A stretch of 64,000 bases of DNA from Anaerolineales bacterium (GCA_016934715.1 JAFGSI010000028.1:1-64000); one strand, 5' to 3'. Shown: positions 20,191 to 29,112, numbered from the stretch's first letter. The notes: a model not told the origin generated them from the sequence alone. Translations and numbers: made by a program.

Positions 20191-21675
20191 CTAGGGTGTG
20201 GCCGAGGCAATGAACGCGGCCAGGTCGGCTTTCAGTTGTTCGAGCGATGGCATGTGGACGTACATCATGTGCCCGGCCTGGTAATAGGTCATCGTGAGGT
20301 TGCCGCGCAGGCTCTCATCCAGACCGAGGCGGTTGAAGGTGTATTGGGTGGCGAAGTAGGGCGTGGCCAGGTCGTAGTAGCCATTGGCCACAAAGACTTT
20401 CAGGTGCTGGTTGATCGACATGGCATGTCGCAGGGTCTCAGCCACGTTGACGAAGCGGTTCTCGTGGTCGCTGTAGGACCACGGCCAGACCTTGTCGTTG
20501 AGGATTTCGTAGGGCAGGTCGGATTCGTAATTGAGCTCGTTGCGCACGTAGTCGTACAGGCAGGCAGTATAGGGGCCGTTGATGGCGTCCATGCTGGGGT
20601 CCGATTCGAAGTGTTCGCCGGCGGCGTCGCGGTCGATGCCCTTGAAGCGCGAGTCAAGGCGGCCGACCGTGCGCTGTTGGGCTCGCAGGAGTTCCTTGCA
20701 GAAGCGGAAGATAACGATGCGCAGGTCGGTGCTTTCGATGTATGCGGGGCTGAGGCCGGTGTAGCGGGCCAGTTTTTCGATCACCAGGGCTCGCTGGCGG
20801 CGGGGGAGCGTGGCGCCCTTGGCCAGGGCCTGGGTGTATTCACCGGCTGCGAACTGCTCGACCTCGCGCAAAAAGGTGATCAGTGTTTTCTGGGTCCGCA
20901 CTTTACCATGGTAGTGGGCGGTGGCGGCGTAGGTCGGCAGGAACAGGCTGAAGGGCAGGTCGTTCCCGTTGGCGAAGATCAGGGTGCTGAAGTCGAGCAC
21001 TGACGAGACGAGCATGATCCCGTTCAGGTACATGCCGTGGCGCTCCTGCAGGTAGCCGGAGAGCCCGGCGGCGCGCGTCGTGCCGTACGACTCGCCGATC
21101 AGGAACTTGGGCGAGGTCCAGCGCCTGTAGCGGGTGGTGTACAGGCGGATGAAATCACCGACCGACTCGATGTCCTTCTTGAAGCCGTGGAACTCCTTGG
21201 CCTTCTGGCCCTCCACCGGGCGCGAGTAACCGGTGCTGACCGGGTCGACGAAGACCAGGTCGGTGACGTCGAGCAGGGAGAACTCGTTGTCGACCAACTG
21301 GTAGGGCGGAGGAAGCAGGTCTCCGGCATCGCCCATGTTCACCCGCCGTGGGCCGAGCAGGCCCAGGTGGAGCCAGACCGACGATGAACCTGGGCCGCCG
21401 TTGAAGGAGAAGGTCAGTGGGCGGCGGGTCCTGTCGGCGATCCCATCCAGGGTGTAGGCGACGAAAAAGAAGGCTGCCTTGGGTTTTTCGCCCTCCGCCT
21501 CCTTCTCCCGATCAGGGCTTTCCTCTTTCATGACGATCGTCCCGGTCGTGACGGTGTAGTTGAGCTCCTTGTCGCCGATGACCATGCTGTGTCTGGTCTC
21601 GACCAGGTTGTCCTTGGGCTCGGGTTTTTTCTCCTCGGAATTTTTATCCTGTTCGGCCTTCTTTTCTTCAGTCAT
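20191..21675 (-). CDS. S10-family serine carboxypeptidase-like protein
   Basis: A 494-residue alpha/beta-hydrolase-fold peptidase. NGGPGSSS near residue 90 is the oxyanion-hole signature, GESYGTTR holds the nucleophile Ser, NGYYDLATP the Asp and YQAGHMMYVH the His, so the triad is complete. The N-terminal 40 residues are highly charged (Lys/Glu) with no signal peptide, unlike many exported S10 enzymes. It ends 23 bases before the SH3-like lipoprotein gene on the same strand. Confidence 0.9.
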   Translation of the reverse strand: MTEEKKAEQDKNSEEKKPEPKDNLVETRHSMVIGDKELNYTVTTGTIVMKEESPDREKEAEGEKPKAAFFFVAYTLDGIADRTRRPLTFSFNGGPGSSSVWLHLGLLGPRRVNMGDAGDLLPPPYQLVDNEFSLLDVTDLVFVDPVSTGYSRPVEGQKAKEFHGFKKDIESVGDFIRLYTTRYRRWTSPKFLIGESYGTTRAAGLSGYLQERHGMYLNGIMLVSSVLDFSTLIFANGNDLPFSLFLPTYAATAHYHGKVRTQKTLITFLREVEQFAAGEYTQALAKGATLPRRQRALVIEKLARYTGLSPAYIESTDLRIVIFRFCKELLRAQQRTVGRLDSRFKGIDRDAAGEHFESDPSMDAINGPYTACLYDYVRNELNYESDLPYEILNDKVWPWSYSDHENRFVNVAETLRHAMSINQHLKVFVANGYYDLATPYFATQYTFNRLGLDESLRGNLTMTYYQAGHMMYVHMPSLEQLKADLAAFIASATP

Positions 21676-21741
21676 TTGAGACTCCTTGGAATTGAATCGA
21701 AACGCATGGATCGAACGAAAGGTTTTGGGTATCGAATTTCC

Positions 21742-22122
21742 TTATTTGCTGAAGTGGTGTCCTTTGCTTCCCAGCGCTCTGCGGGCTTCGTCCAGTCTGT
21801 CCGCTTTAACGAGGATGTAATCGGTATCAAAGGTTGAGATGGCGAACAGGCTGATCCCCGCCTCTGCCAGTACTCCCGTGAGTCCGGCCAGAATGCCGAC
21901 CAGATCGAAGTCGAGCGGGCCCTCGACCCGGATGCAGGCCCAGCCGCGTTCGGTCCGCTCTGCGGCCAGGTGCAAGGACTCGGGCGCAACGATCGAGAGT
22001 TCTGTCTCGCTGCGGGTGGCGGTGAAAAAAGCAGCCTCCAGGACGGCGGTCGGGACCGGGGTCCCGGGCTCGAAGCGGTGGATCGCGAAGGTTCCGGGGA
22101 TGGTGGATAGTTGCAGGGGCAC
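21742..22122 (-). CDS. ACT-domain-like protein
   Basis: About 126 residues from GTG 22122, which has GGAGAA five bases upstream; an ATG at 22179 without a ribosome site is the alternative. The C-terminal half (LDFDLVGILAGLTGVLAEAG then ISLFAISTFDTDYILVKAD) matches ACT/CASTOR-type small-molecule sensing domains that bind amino acids. The N-terminal half resembles the paired domain. No enzyme is attached. Confidence 0.8.
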   Translation of the reverse strand: MPLQLSTIPGTFAIHRFEPGTPVPTAVLEAAFFTATRSETELSIVAPESLHLAAERTERGWACIRVEGPLDFDLVGILAGLTGVLAEAGISLFAISTFDTDYILVKADRLDEARRALGSKGHHFSK

Positions 22123-22574
22123 GATTTCTCCTTGGCTATTATAAGCGCATTCTTTTGGCAGGCGGGGGATTCTGCTCACTTTTCACTCCGGCCTCTCCGG
22201 GAAGGCCTGTGGTGCTTTCTTTGCGCCATCCAACGAGGAGCCCGAGGTTGGATCACGGTCACGAAAGGCCGGTCTCTTTCGTGGGCCGGGGAGATGCATG
22301 CGTAAGGCTGGTTGCGTGTTTCCATTGCAGGCGGGAGGCTCGCGGGTCAGTTGCGGATCGCGCAGAGCCATGCACGGTTTTAACGATTGACCCCCGGGAA
22401 GTCGATTTCAGCATCAAGCGTGGTTGGAGGTTAAAACAACGGGGCCAGGCCTTCCCAGAGAAGGCATCTGAGGAATTCATCGAGTGCATGGAGTCATTGT
22501 CACCCAATGCTGGGCGGCAACATCTCGGCCGAAACACGAGAGAATTTCTGATAAAAAAATGATAGATAATCAGA
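22123..22574. other. Intergenic region without a recognised gene
   Basis: About 450 bases between the ACT protein and the dehydrogenase promoter. One short hairpin is seen, CACGAAAG/CTTTCGTG (22,260-22,283). Open frames here lack ribosome sites and similarity that I recognise. Confidence 0.6.
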
Positions 22575-22580
22575 TATAAT
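22575..22580 (+). promoter_or_regulatory. TATAAT -10 box upstream of the dehydrogenase operon
   Basis: A perfect TATAAT in an AT-rich patch 29 bases before the E1-alpha ATG. No good -35 box lies at 16-18 bases, so an activator may be needed. Confidence 0.55.
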
Positions 22581-22608
22581 CTCTCCGAGAAAACCTACGG
22601 AGTTGGGA

Positions 22609-23571
22609 ATGAATAAAGAGAGATTATTGCAAATGTACTACGAGATGGTTCTGATCCGGCGTCTCGAGGAGCGCGGCGCGGAACTGTACCAGGCCGGTAA
22701 GATTGGCGGCTTCATGCATCTGTACATCGGACAGGAAGCCGTCAGCACCGGTCTGATCGCTGCCCGGGAGCCGCGTGATCGGCTGATCACAGCCTACCGC
22801 GATCACGGGGTGGCGATCAACGCCGGCATCTCCGCCAATGAAGTCATGGCCGAGCTGCTTGGCAAGGTCACCGGGATCTCGAAGGGCAGGGGCGGTTCGA
22901 TGCATATGGCCTCGGTCGAAAAGAACATGTGGGGCGGGCACGCCATCGTTGGCGGGCATCTGCCGATCGCCGCCGGCCTGGCTCTGGGCGACCAGTATGC
23001 CGGTAATGACAACGTGACCATTTGCATGTTCGGAGATGGGGCGACCAACATTGGTTATTTCCACGAAGCCCTCAACCTGGCCAAGACCTGGAACTTGCGA
23101 GTCCTGTGGGTGTGCGAGAACAACCAGTACGGGATGGGCACGACGGTTGAGCGCGCCTCGGCCGTCTCGGAGATCCGCCAGAAGGCGGATGGCTACGGGA
23201 TGGGCAGCGAACGCGTCGATGGCATGGACGTGCTGGCCGTCTATGAAGCCTCCCAAAAAGCGATCGATTCTGTGCGCACCAGGAGCGAGCCTTACCTGCT
23301 CGAGATTGTCACCTACCGCTTCCGGGGCCACTCGATGGGCGATCCCGAGCGCTACCGCACCCAGGGGGAGGTCAAGAAATGGCAGGCGAATGATCCGATC
23401 GCGATCTTCCGCAAGAAGCTGACCGCCCGCAAGGCGGCCACGCACAAGGCGCTTGACGAGATCGATGCACGTGCCGAGATGGAGGTTGAGAAAGCCATCG
23501 AGTTTGCCGAAGCCAGTCCGGAACCAGAGTTGGACGATCTCTTCAAGGACGTCTACGTGGAGGAGGTGTAG
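22609..23571 (+). CDS. pdhA: 2-oxoacid dehydrogenase E1 component, alpha subunit
   Basis: A 320-residue thiamine-diphosphate enzyme subunit. The TPP motif begins at GDGATNIGYFHEA (residues 142-154) and ends at ENN about 30 residues on. YRFRGHSMGDPERYR is the phosphorylation-loop-like region of E1-alpha. With the beta subunit it decarboxylates pyruvate or a related substrate such as acetoin and passes the acyl group to E2. The ATG at 22609 has GGAG upstream. First gene of an operon with E1-beta and E2. Confidence 0.93.
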   Translation: MNKERLLQMYYEMVLIRRLEERGAELYQAGKIGGFMHLYIGQEAVSTGLIAAREPRDRLITAYRDHGVAINAGISANEVMAELLGKVTGISKGRGGSMHMASVEKNMWGGHAIVGGHLPIAAGLALGDQYAGNDNVTICMFGDGATNIGYFHEALNLAKTWNLRVLWVCENNQYGMGTTVERASAVSEIRQKADGYGMGSERVDGMDVLAVYEASQKAIDSVRTRSEPYLLEIVTYRFRGHSMGDPERYRTQGEVKKWQANDPIAIFRKKLTARKAATHKALDEIDARAEMEVEKAIEFAEASPEPELDDLFKDVYVEEV

Positions 23572-23572
23572 C

Positions 23573-24547
23573 ATGGCGCGCATCACCATACGCGAAGCCA
23601 TCTCCCAGGCCCTGTGGGAAGAGATGGAGCGCGACCCCTCCGTGTTCATCCTGGGCGAGGAGGTTGGCGTTTGGGGCGGAACCTATGCTGTCACCAAGGG
23701 ATTCTACGACCACTTCGGGGCCGAACGGGTGCGTGACACGCCGATTGCCGAGAATGCTATCCTGGGATCGGCGATCGGTGCGGCGCTGGTCGGCCAGCGT
23801 CCCATCGCTGAACTGATGACGATCAATTTTGCCTTCTCGGCCATGGACTACATCGTCAACCAGGCTCCCAAGCTGCGCTATATGTTCGGCGGGCAGTTCC
23901 GCGTCCCACTGGTCATCCGGGCGGTCGGCGGTGGCGGGCGTCAGTTGGGTGCCACCCACTCACAGACCCCCGACGCTATCTTCGCCCATTTCCCCGGCTT
24001 GAAGGTCGTTTCGCCCGGGACGCCCGAGGATGCCAAGGGCCTGCTCAAGTCGGCCATTCGCTCCGACGACCCGGTTCTGTTTATCGAACATGCCACCATG
24101 TACCAGGTCCGCGGCGAAGTGCCGGAGGGCGAGTACCTGATCCCGATCGGCAAGTCGAAGATCCAGCGTCAGGGTTCGGATGTCACGATCGTGGCTTACT
24201 CCAAGGGGCTGGAACTTTCACTCAAGGCAGCCGAAGAACTGGCCGGGGAAGGTATCGAGGCCGAGATCGTCGACCTGCGCACCCTGCGTCCGCTCGACAT
24301 GCAGCCGGTGATCGAGTCGTTCCAGAAGACAAACCGGGCCGTGGTGGTGGAGGAGGGCTGGAAATCGTACGGGGTCGGGTCGGAGGTGGCCGCCCGCATC
24401 TACGAGCAGGCCTTTGATTATGTCGACGCGCCGGTCGTGCGCGTGGCCCAGAAGGAGGTCCCGCTGCCCTACAACCGGGCTCTCGAGCAGGCTGCCCTGC
24501 CGCAGGTAACCGATGTGGTGGCGGCGGTCAAGGAGGTGTTGCGCTGA
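23573..24547 (+). CDS. pdhB: 2-oxoacid dehydrogenase E1 component, beta subunit
   Basis: A 324-residue partner of E1-alpha. The start MARITIREAISQALWEEMER, GEEVGVWGG, DTPIAENAILG and the C-terminal VDLRTLRPLDM with VVEEGWKSYG are all family hallmarks. AGGAGG lies before the ATG, one base after the E1-alpha stop. Its TGA overlaps the E2 ATG. Confidence 0.94.
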   Translation: MARITIREAISQALWEEMERDPSVFILGEEVGVWGGTYAVTKGFYDHFGAERVRDTPIAENAILGSAIGAALVGQRPIAELMTINFAFSAMDYIVNQAPKLRYMFGGQFRVPLVIRAVGGGGRQLGATHSQTPDAIFAHFPGLKVVSPGTPEDAKGLLKSAIRSDDPVLFIEHATMYQVRGEVPEGEYLIPIGKSKIQRQGSDVTIVAYSKGLELSLKAAEELAGEGIEAEIVDLRTLRPLDMQPVIESFQKTNRAVVVEEGWKSYGVGSEVAARIYEQAFDYVDAPVVRVAQKEVPLPYNRALEQAALPQVTDVVAAVKEVLR

Positions 24548-25776
24548 TGGCCGAGACGATTGCCATGCCCAAGTTGGGTTTTGATATGGCCGAGGGCACC
24601 CTCGTCCGCTGGCTTAAGAAAGAGGGCGAGACGGTCGACAAAGGCGAGGTCCTGGCTGAGATCGAGACCGACAAGGCCACCGTCGAAGTTGAGTCATCGG
24701 CCTCTGGAATGGTCCGGAAACTGCTGGTTGACGAAGGGGCGGTCGTGCCGGTGAGCGCGCCGATCGCAATCGTTGGCGCGGCGGACGAAGAGATCGATGC
24801 GATTGCTCCGAAAGCAGCCAGTCAGCCGTCAGCCGTCAGCCGCCAGCCGGCGCCGGAGCCCTCCAAGCCCGCGCCTGCTCCCGGGCCTGTCTCGCCACCG
24901 ACCGCTGGTCCCTTCAAGGCCAGCCCTTTGGCGAGGCGCATCGCAACAGATCACAACCTTGACCTGTCACGGGTGACGGGCTCTGGCCCAGGCGGCCGGA
25001 TCGTACGCCGGGATATCGAACAGGCCCTGGCGGGCGTTCCGCCTGGAGCTCCACTTGCAGCACCTGCGGCCCCTGCGGCGATCGGCCATGATTCCAGGAC
25101 TGTTCCGCTGACCCGCCTGCGCCAGGCAATCGGCCGGCGGATGGGCGAATCCAAGACCAGCATCCCGCATTTCTACATCACCCGCGAGTACAAAGTCGAC
25201 TCGCTGCTTGACCTGCGCCGACAGCTCAACAATATGCTGCCGGAGGACGAGAAGGTATCGGTCAATGATTTCCTTATCAAGGCAGCCGCCCTGACCCTGC
25301 GCCAGTTTCCCAACCTGAACGCCTCATTGCACGACGAGGCGGTCGTCCAGCATGGGCAGGTCAACGTCGGGGTGGCGGTGGCGGTCGAAGGCGGTCTGCT
25401 GACAATCGTCTGCAGGGATGCTGACCAGAAGCCCCTGCGCCAGATCGCGGCCGAGGTTAAGTTTATGGCTGGCCGGGCTCGCGACGGCAAGGTCCGTCCG
25501 GATGACATCGAGGGTTCGACCATTTCGATTTCCAACCTGGGCATGTATGGCGTGGACGAGTTCATCGCCATCGTCAATCCGCCGGAGGCGGCGATCCTGG
25601 CGGTTGGTGCGGCGGCCGAGGTCCCGGTGGTGGAGAACGGCGTTGTCAAGATTGGCTGGCGGATGAAGGCGACCATTTCGGTCGACCACCGCATTAGCGA
25701 CGGGGCTGAAGCGGCAAAGTTCATGCAGGCTCTGGCTGTCTACCTGGAAGAGCCGCTGCGACTGGCGATATCCTGA
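24547..25776 (+). CDS. pdhC: 2-oxoacid dehydrogenase E2 component (dihydrolipoamide acyltransferase)
   Basis: A 409-residue protein with three parts: a lipoyl domain with the modified lysine in ETDKATVEV (Lys43), a peripheral-subunit-binding domain (SPLARRIATDHNLDLSRVTG, about 120-160), and the catalytic domain with VDHRISDG (HxxxDG) near 383. A Pro/Ala linker joins the first two. It moves the acyl group to coenzyme A. No E3 gene follows; a terminator comes directly after, so lipoamide dehydrogenase must be encoded elsewhere. Pyruvate or acetoin as substrate cannot be decided here. Confidence 0.94.
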   Translation: MAETIAMPKLGFDMAEGTLVRWLKKEGETVDKGEVLAEIETDKATVEVESSASGMVRKLLVDEGAVVPVSAPIAIVGAADEEIDAIAPKAASQPSAVSRQPAPEPSKPAPAPGPVSPPTAGPFKASPLARRIATDHNLDLSRVTGSGPGGRIVRRDIEQALAGVPPGAPLAAPAAPAAIGHDSRTVPLTRLRQAIGRRMGESKTSIPHFYITREYKVDSLLDLRRQLNNMLPEDEKVSVNDFLIKAAALTLRQFPNLNASLHDEAVVQHGQVNVGVAVAVEGGLLTIVCRDADQKPLRQIAAEVKFMAGRARDGKVRPDDIEGSTISISNLGMYGVDEFIAIVNPPEAAILAVGAAAEVPVVENGVVKIGWRMKATISVDHRISDGAEAAKFMQALAVYLEEPLRLAIS

Positions 25777-25782
25777 TTGTAT

Positions 25783-25827
25783 TCCTGAAAAAAAACTCCT
25801 CACCAGGTGAGGAGTTTTTTTTCAGGA
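25783..25827. terminator. Bidirectional terminator, 22-bp perfect palindrome
   Basis: TCCTG, eight A and CTCCTCACC pair perfectly with GGTGAGGAG, eight T and CAGGA around one base. A and T runs on both sides make it work for E2 and for the converging 56-residue protein gene. Confidence 0.95.
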
Positions 25828-25854
25828 TCCCGTCAAAGAGAAAAAAATGGAAAG

Positions 25855-26025
25855 TTAAAGGCCCTTGACCAGCAGGGCCAGGACCAGCAGAACGAAACCG
25901 ACGAACAGGAACCAGAAGGCGTAGGCAGAAACCAGGGGGATGGTAACCAGAGTGCCGAGGAAGCCCAGCAGGCCCAAAATGACGGCGATCCAGAAAGTGA
26001 TCACCTTTGGAGGAGTGAGTTTCAT
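25855..26025 (-). CDS. Small two-helix membrane protein (56 aa)
   Basis: Starts MKLTPPKVITFWIAVILG and has two hydrophobic helices (about 9-28 and 32-53) joined by a short turn, ending LLVKGL. AAGGAG lies eight bases before the ATG, and a terminator follows the stop, so this is a real short gene. No known family; it resembles many small two-helix proteins of the cell membrane. Confidence 0.8.
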   Translation of the reverse strand: MKLTPPKVITFWIAVILGLLGFLGTLVTIPLVSAYAFWFLFVGFVLLVLALLVKGL

Positions 26026-26059
26026 GGTTGTTCTCCTTTGTGATTCAAATATTCGGTCT

Positions 26060-26089
26060 TTGACAGGATACTGATCTTGCTTATATTAT
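26060..26089 (+). promoter_or_regulatory. Sigma70-like promoter with no recognised gene downstream
   Basis: TTGACA (26060-26065), then TATATT (26082-26087, spacer 16) or TATTAT (26084-26089, spacer 18). It points right into a region of more than 550 bases without a convincing reading frame. Confidence 0.5.
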
Positions 26090-26664
26090 GTAACCCAAAA
26101 TACTGCTCAGGGTTGCGACTGTCTGTGAGAGCGTCTTTGCACAATTGGGCGTCCAGACGAGACGGCATTCGATCTACGGATGCGAGTTGCCATGCGAATG
26201 CTCGCTATCCAACACCTCGGCGCGATCGCCCAGGAGGAACAGCACCAGCCGTAAACACCGGTCTGTTTGTTCTGGATCCGTTGGTAGGAATCCCCGAATC
26301 CCCGGTGGTTGGTCAGCATGCCTTGGCGAGGTCCTTTTCCAGCGTACTGCGTCAATGGCCGGAGCGGGATCGTTGTGACCCCTTTCGGGGCAACTTCAGC
26401 TCAGCTACATCTGCAAGAAGCGGTCAGTTGTAGAGCGCAGTAGCAGCACGAGTGGTCATGACCATCCGTGCTGTTACTGCCAACGGATCCTTCGCGCTCC
26501 GATGGTGCCTGCGCTGTTCCGATCGCGACGCCGAATTGCTCCCCTCCGACGAGAGGGACCAGAAGGCCATGCTTCCTGGCAGGGTGATGCTGAATTAGGC
26601 TCGATGGTCAGGCGGCTGAATAAACCTTGCGCTGGTTGTGGAAGGCGGTTTTTAGGGCAGCCGT
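26090..26664. other. Intergenic region, possible untranslated transcript
   Basis: No protein family is recognised on either strand. Short hairpins (CCCCTTTCGGGG near 26,380) and a 44-base palindrome at 26,437-26,480 are present. It may be a small RNA locus or decayed DNA. The only nearby gene on the right is the aspartase 3' end. Confidence 0.5.
26437..26480. repeat. 44-bp imperfect palindrome
   Basis: Two 22-base arms (GCAGTAGCAGCACGAG then TGGTCA, mirrored by TGACCA then TCCGTGCTGTTACTGC) with three mismatches and no loop. No U-tract follows. It could be a terminator-like RNA hairpin, a protein site or a mobile-repeat end. Confidence 0.7.
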
Positions 26665-28074
26665 TCACGGTTTGTGAATATATCTGGGCCGGGTCATGTT
26701 TTCTGGTGAAAGGATGTCATCTACCTCGGCTCTGCTGAGATAGCCTTTCTCGAGCACGATTTCATATACGGAGCGGCCGGACCGCAGGGCTTCGTCCGCC
26801 ACTTGGCTGGATTTTTCATAACCGATGTAAGGGTTGAGGGCCGTCACCAACCCGATGCTGCGTTCGACCATTTTCCGGCAGGCCTCACGATTGGCGGTGA
26901 TCTCCGCGATGCAGCGGTCGGCAAGGGTCCGGCAGGCTCGACCGAGCATGTCCAGAGAGGTGAACAGGTTGTAGGCGATGACCGGTTCCATCACGTTCAA
27001 TTCCAGCTGCCCGGCCTCAGCTGCCAGCGTGACGGTGATGTCATTGCCGATCACCTCGAAGGCCACCTGGTTGACCACCTCCGGAATGATCGGGTTGACC
27101 TTGCCGGGCATGATCGTCGACCCGGGTGCCATCGCCGGCAGGTTGATCTCGCCCAGCCCGGCGCGCGGACCGGAGGCCAGCAGCCGCAAATCATTGCAGA
27201 TCTTTGAGAGTTTGGTCGCCACCCGCTTGAGCACACCCGAGAGCTGGACATAGGCCCCGGTATCCTGCGTTGCCTCGACCAGGTCCTCCGCTCCGACGAC
27301 CGGGATGCCGGTCAGCTCGCGCAGCTTTTCGGTCACCAACCGGGCATAGTCGGGATGGGCGTTCAGCCCGGTGCCGATGGCGGTGGCGCCCATGTTGACC
27401 TCTCGGATCAGCGATTGGGCTTCCTGCACCCGCAGGACATCCTCGCCGACCGTCACCGCCCAGGCCCCGAACTCCTGGCCGAGCGTCATCGGGACGGCGT
27501 CCTGCAGTTGCGTGCGGCCCATTTTGATCACATCGGCGAACTCCGTGGACTTGGCCGCCAGGGCCTGCTGAAGGCGGTGCATCTCTACCATCAGACCGTC
27601 CATTTTCTGGCTGAGGGTCAGGCGCAGGGCGGTTGGATAGACGTCGTTGGTGGACTGCGACATATTGACATGGTTGAGCGGGTGGACGAAATCGTACTCG
27701 CCCTTGGCGTGGCCGAGCAGTTCCAGGGCCCGGTTGGCGACCACCTCGTTGGCGTTCATGTTGGTCGAAGTGCCCGCGCCACCCTGGATCACGTCAACGA
27801 CGAACTCGCCGAGCAGCGCGCCGCCCAGGATCTCGTCGCAGGCCTGGGCGATGGCCCCGGCGATCTCGTTGGGCAGCAAGCCCAGGTCGCGATTGGTCAG
27901 GGCGGCGGCCTTCTTAATGTATGCCAGCGACCGGATCAGGCGCGGGTAGTGCGAGATGGGGATGCCGGTGATGGCGAAGTTCTCGGTGGCACGCAGGGTC
28001 TGGATGCCGAAGTAGCGCTCCGCGGGCACTGGGCGCTCGCCGAGCAGGTCATGTTCGAGACGGGTGGCTTTCAT
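26665..28074 (-). CDS. aspA: Aspartate ammonia-lyase (aspartase/fumarase superfamily)
   Basis: A 469-residue enzyme. The signature GSTIMPGKVNPIIPE, plus NMSQSTNDVYPT and GRTQLQDAVPMTLGQEF, mark the fumarase/aspartase superfamily. The N-terminal GERPVPAERYFGIQTLRA with ENFAITG and QLELNVMEPVIAYN favour aspartase over class II fumarase. The reaction is aspartate to fumarate plus ammonia. The ATG at 28074 is chosen because AGGAGG lies seven bases upstream. A TATAAT box (minus strand, 28098-28103) lies just ahead. Confidence 0.9.
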   Translation of the reverse strand: MKATRLEHDLLGERPVPAERYFGIQTLRATENFAITGIPISHYPRLIRSLAYIKKAAALTNRDLGLLPNEIAGAIAQACDEILGGALLGEFVVDVIQGGAGTSTNMNANEVVANRALELLGHAKGEYDFVHPLNHVNMSQSTNDVYPTALRLTLSQKMDGLMVEMHRLQQALAAKSTEFADVIKMGRTQLQDAVPMTLGQEFGAWAVTVGEDVLRVQEAQSLIREVNMGATAIGTGLNAHPDYARLVTEKLRELTGIPVVGAEDLVEATQDTGAYVQLSGVLKRVATKLSKICNDLRLLASGPRAGLGEINLPAMAPGSTIMPGKVNPIIPEVVNQVAFEVIGNDITVTLAAEAGQLELNVMEPVIAYNLFTSLDMLGRACRTLADRCIAEITANREACRKMVERSIGLVTALNPYIGYEKSSQVADEALRSGRSVYEIVLEKGYLSRAEVDDILSPENMTRPRYIHKP

Positions 28075-28097
28075 GGGAGTACCTCCTGACTGCACTC

Positions 28098-28103
28098 ATT
28101 ATA
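28098..28103 (-). promoter_or_regulatory. -10 box of aspA
   Basis: TATAAT on the minus strand, 24 bases before the aspartase ATG; the -35 region is poor. Confidence 0.5.
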
Positions 28104-28248
28104 AAACGGGATGCCCCTCAACGAACACCACCTTCAAAAAGGGAACAGACCTGTTGCTCGCGCGTCATAAGGTCCTTGGCTGGTCCTGTGGTAGATGCGT
28201 GTTCTGCCCGCAGGTCAGGTGGATCTGCCCCAGGTGAGCCTACAGCGG

Positions 28249-28277
28249 GTGACCTTGCAGCGGCAGTTGATTATAAT
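28249..28277 (+). promoter_or_regulatory. Promoter of the first lactonase-like gene
   Basis: GTGACC (28249-28254), a 17-base spacer and a perfect TATAAT (28272-28277). AGAGGT follows at 28,285-28,290, so transcript start and ribosome site fit a gene starting near 28,296. Confidence 0.6.
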
Positions 28278-28295
28278 GGATGCAAGAGGTGCTAA

Positions 28296-29048
28296 ATAGC
28301 CATCTCCATCCTGAACTGCTTCGTAAAAAATCTGCCCTGGCCACCCCACCGGAAGATCGGCACTGTCTGCCTGCTGGCCGAGACGAACCGCGGCCTGCTC
28401 CTGGTGGACACCGGCCTGGGCCTGCACGACTACGCCGGCCCGTCGCGCAAGGTGCGCAGTTTCATGAACGTCATGCGGGCAGTCCAAGACCCCGACCTGG
28501 CTGCTGTGCGACAAGTGGCCCGACTGGGGTACAAGTCGGAGGAGGTGTGCGACATCGTCCTGACCCACCTGCACCTGGATCACGCCGGCGGCCTGCCTGA
28601 TTTTCCAGGGGCGCAGGTGCACCTTTACCGCCGGGAATACGAAGCGTTGCAGCATCCCCGCAGACTCCTTGAGATCGCCGGCTATGACAGGGCCGGCTTC
28701 GTCCATGGTCCGCAGTGGCGCCTGCACGAAATGCAGGGCGAGAAGTGGTACGATTTCGATGCCGTCCGCCTGCCCGGGATCGAGCCTGAGGTCTGGCTGG
28801 TGCCACTGCCTGGACACACCTCCGGTCACTGTGGGGTGGCGATCCATAGCAGGTCGGGCTGGCTTTTCTTTTGCGGGGATGCTGTGCCGGTTAACCTGAA
28901 CCTCGGTTTCTGGCCGGTGCTGCTTTACCGCTCAACGATCGGCTCGCATGTGCCGCGGTTGAAGGCGTTTGCCAGGTCCCATCCAGAGGTGCGCATGTTG
29001 GCCGGGCACATGTGGCTGGATTGGTTCGAAAAAGAAAAACTGGCTTAA
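28296..29048 (+). CDS. Metallo-beta-lactamase-fold hydrolase, N-acyl homoserine lactonase-like; probable ATA start
   Basis: About 250 residues. Zinc ligands: THLHLDHAGG (HxHxDH), PGHTSGH, FCGDAV and LAGHM. The fold is close to AiiA/AttM-type lactonases. Homology to the paralogue at 31,527 begins at codon 28,296: there ATG ACG ATC CAT ATC ATG AAC, here ATA GCC ATC TCC ATC CTG AAC. No ATG, GTG or TTG exists in frame before Met at 28,404, which would remove the first beta strands. AGAGGT at a good distance and a promoter support ATA 28,296. It is a non-canonical start or a start-codon mutation. It lies rightward of the divergent aspartase. Confidence 0.75.
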   Translation: MAISILNCFVKNLPWPPHRKIGTVCLLAETNRGLLLVDTGLGLHDYAGPSRKVRSFMNVMRAVQDPDLAAVRQVARLGYKSEEVCDIVLTHLHLDHAGGLPDFPGAQVHLYRREYEALQHPRRLLEIAGYDRAGFVHGPQWRLHEMQGEKWYDFDAVRLPGIEPEVWLVPLPGHTSGHCGVAIHSRSGWLFFCGDAVPVNLNLGFWPVLLYRSTIGSHVPRLKAFARSHPEVRMLAGHMWLDWFEKEKLA

Positions 29049-29112
29049 GTGTTTGCCAGGCTTTTCGGCGCTGATCCAAAACGAGATCGAGCGTCGCTCT
29101 TTTTTGTTTCTG

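Noticed and set aside
28280-28600. 106-codon frame starting at ATG 28280 and a frameshift at the A6 run (28,325-28,330)
   Set aside because: The paralogue aligns without a shift from 28,296 onward, so no frameshift is needed.
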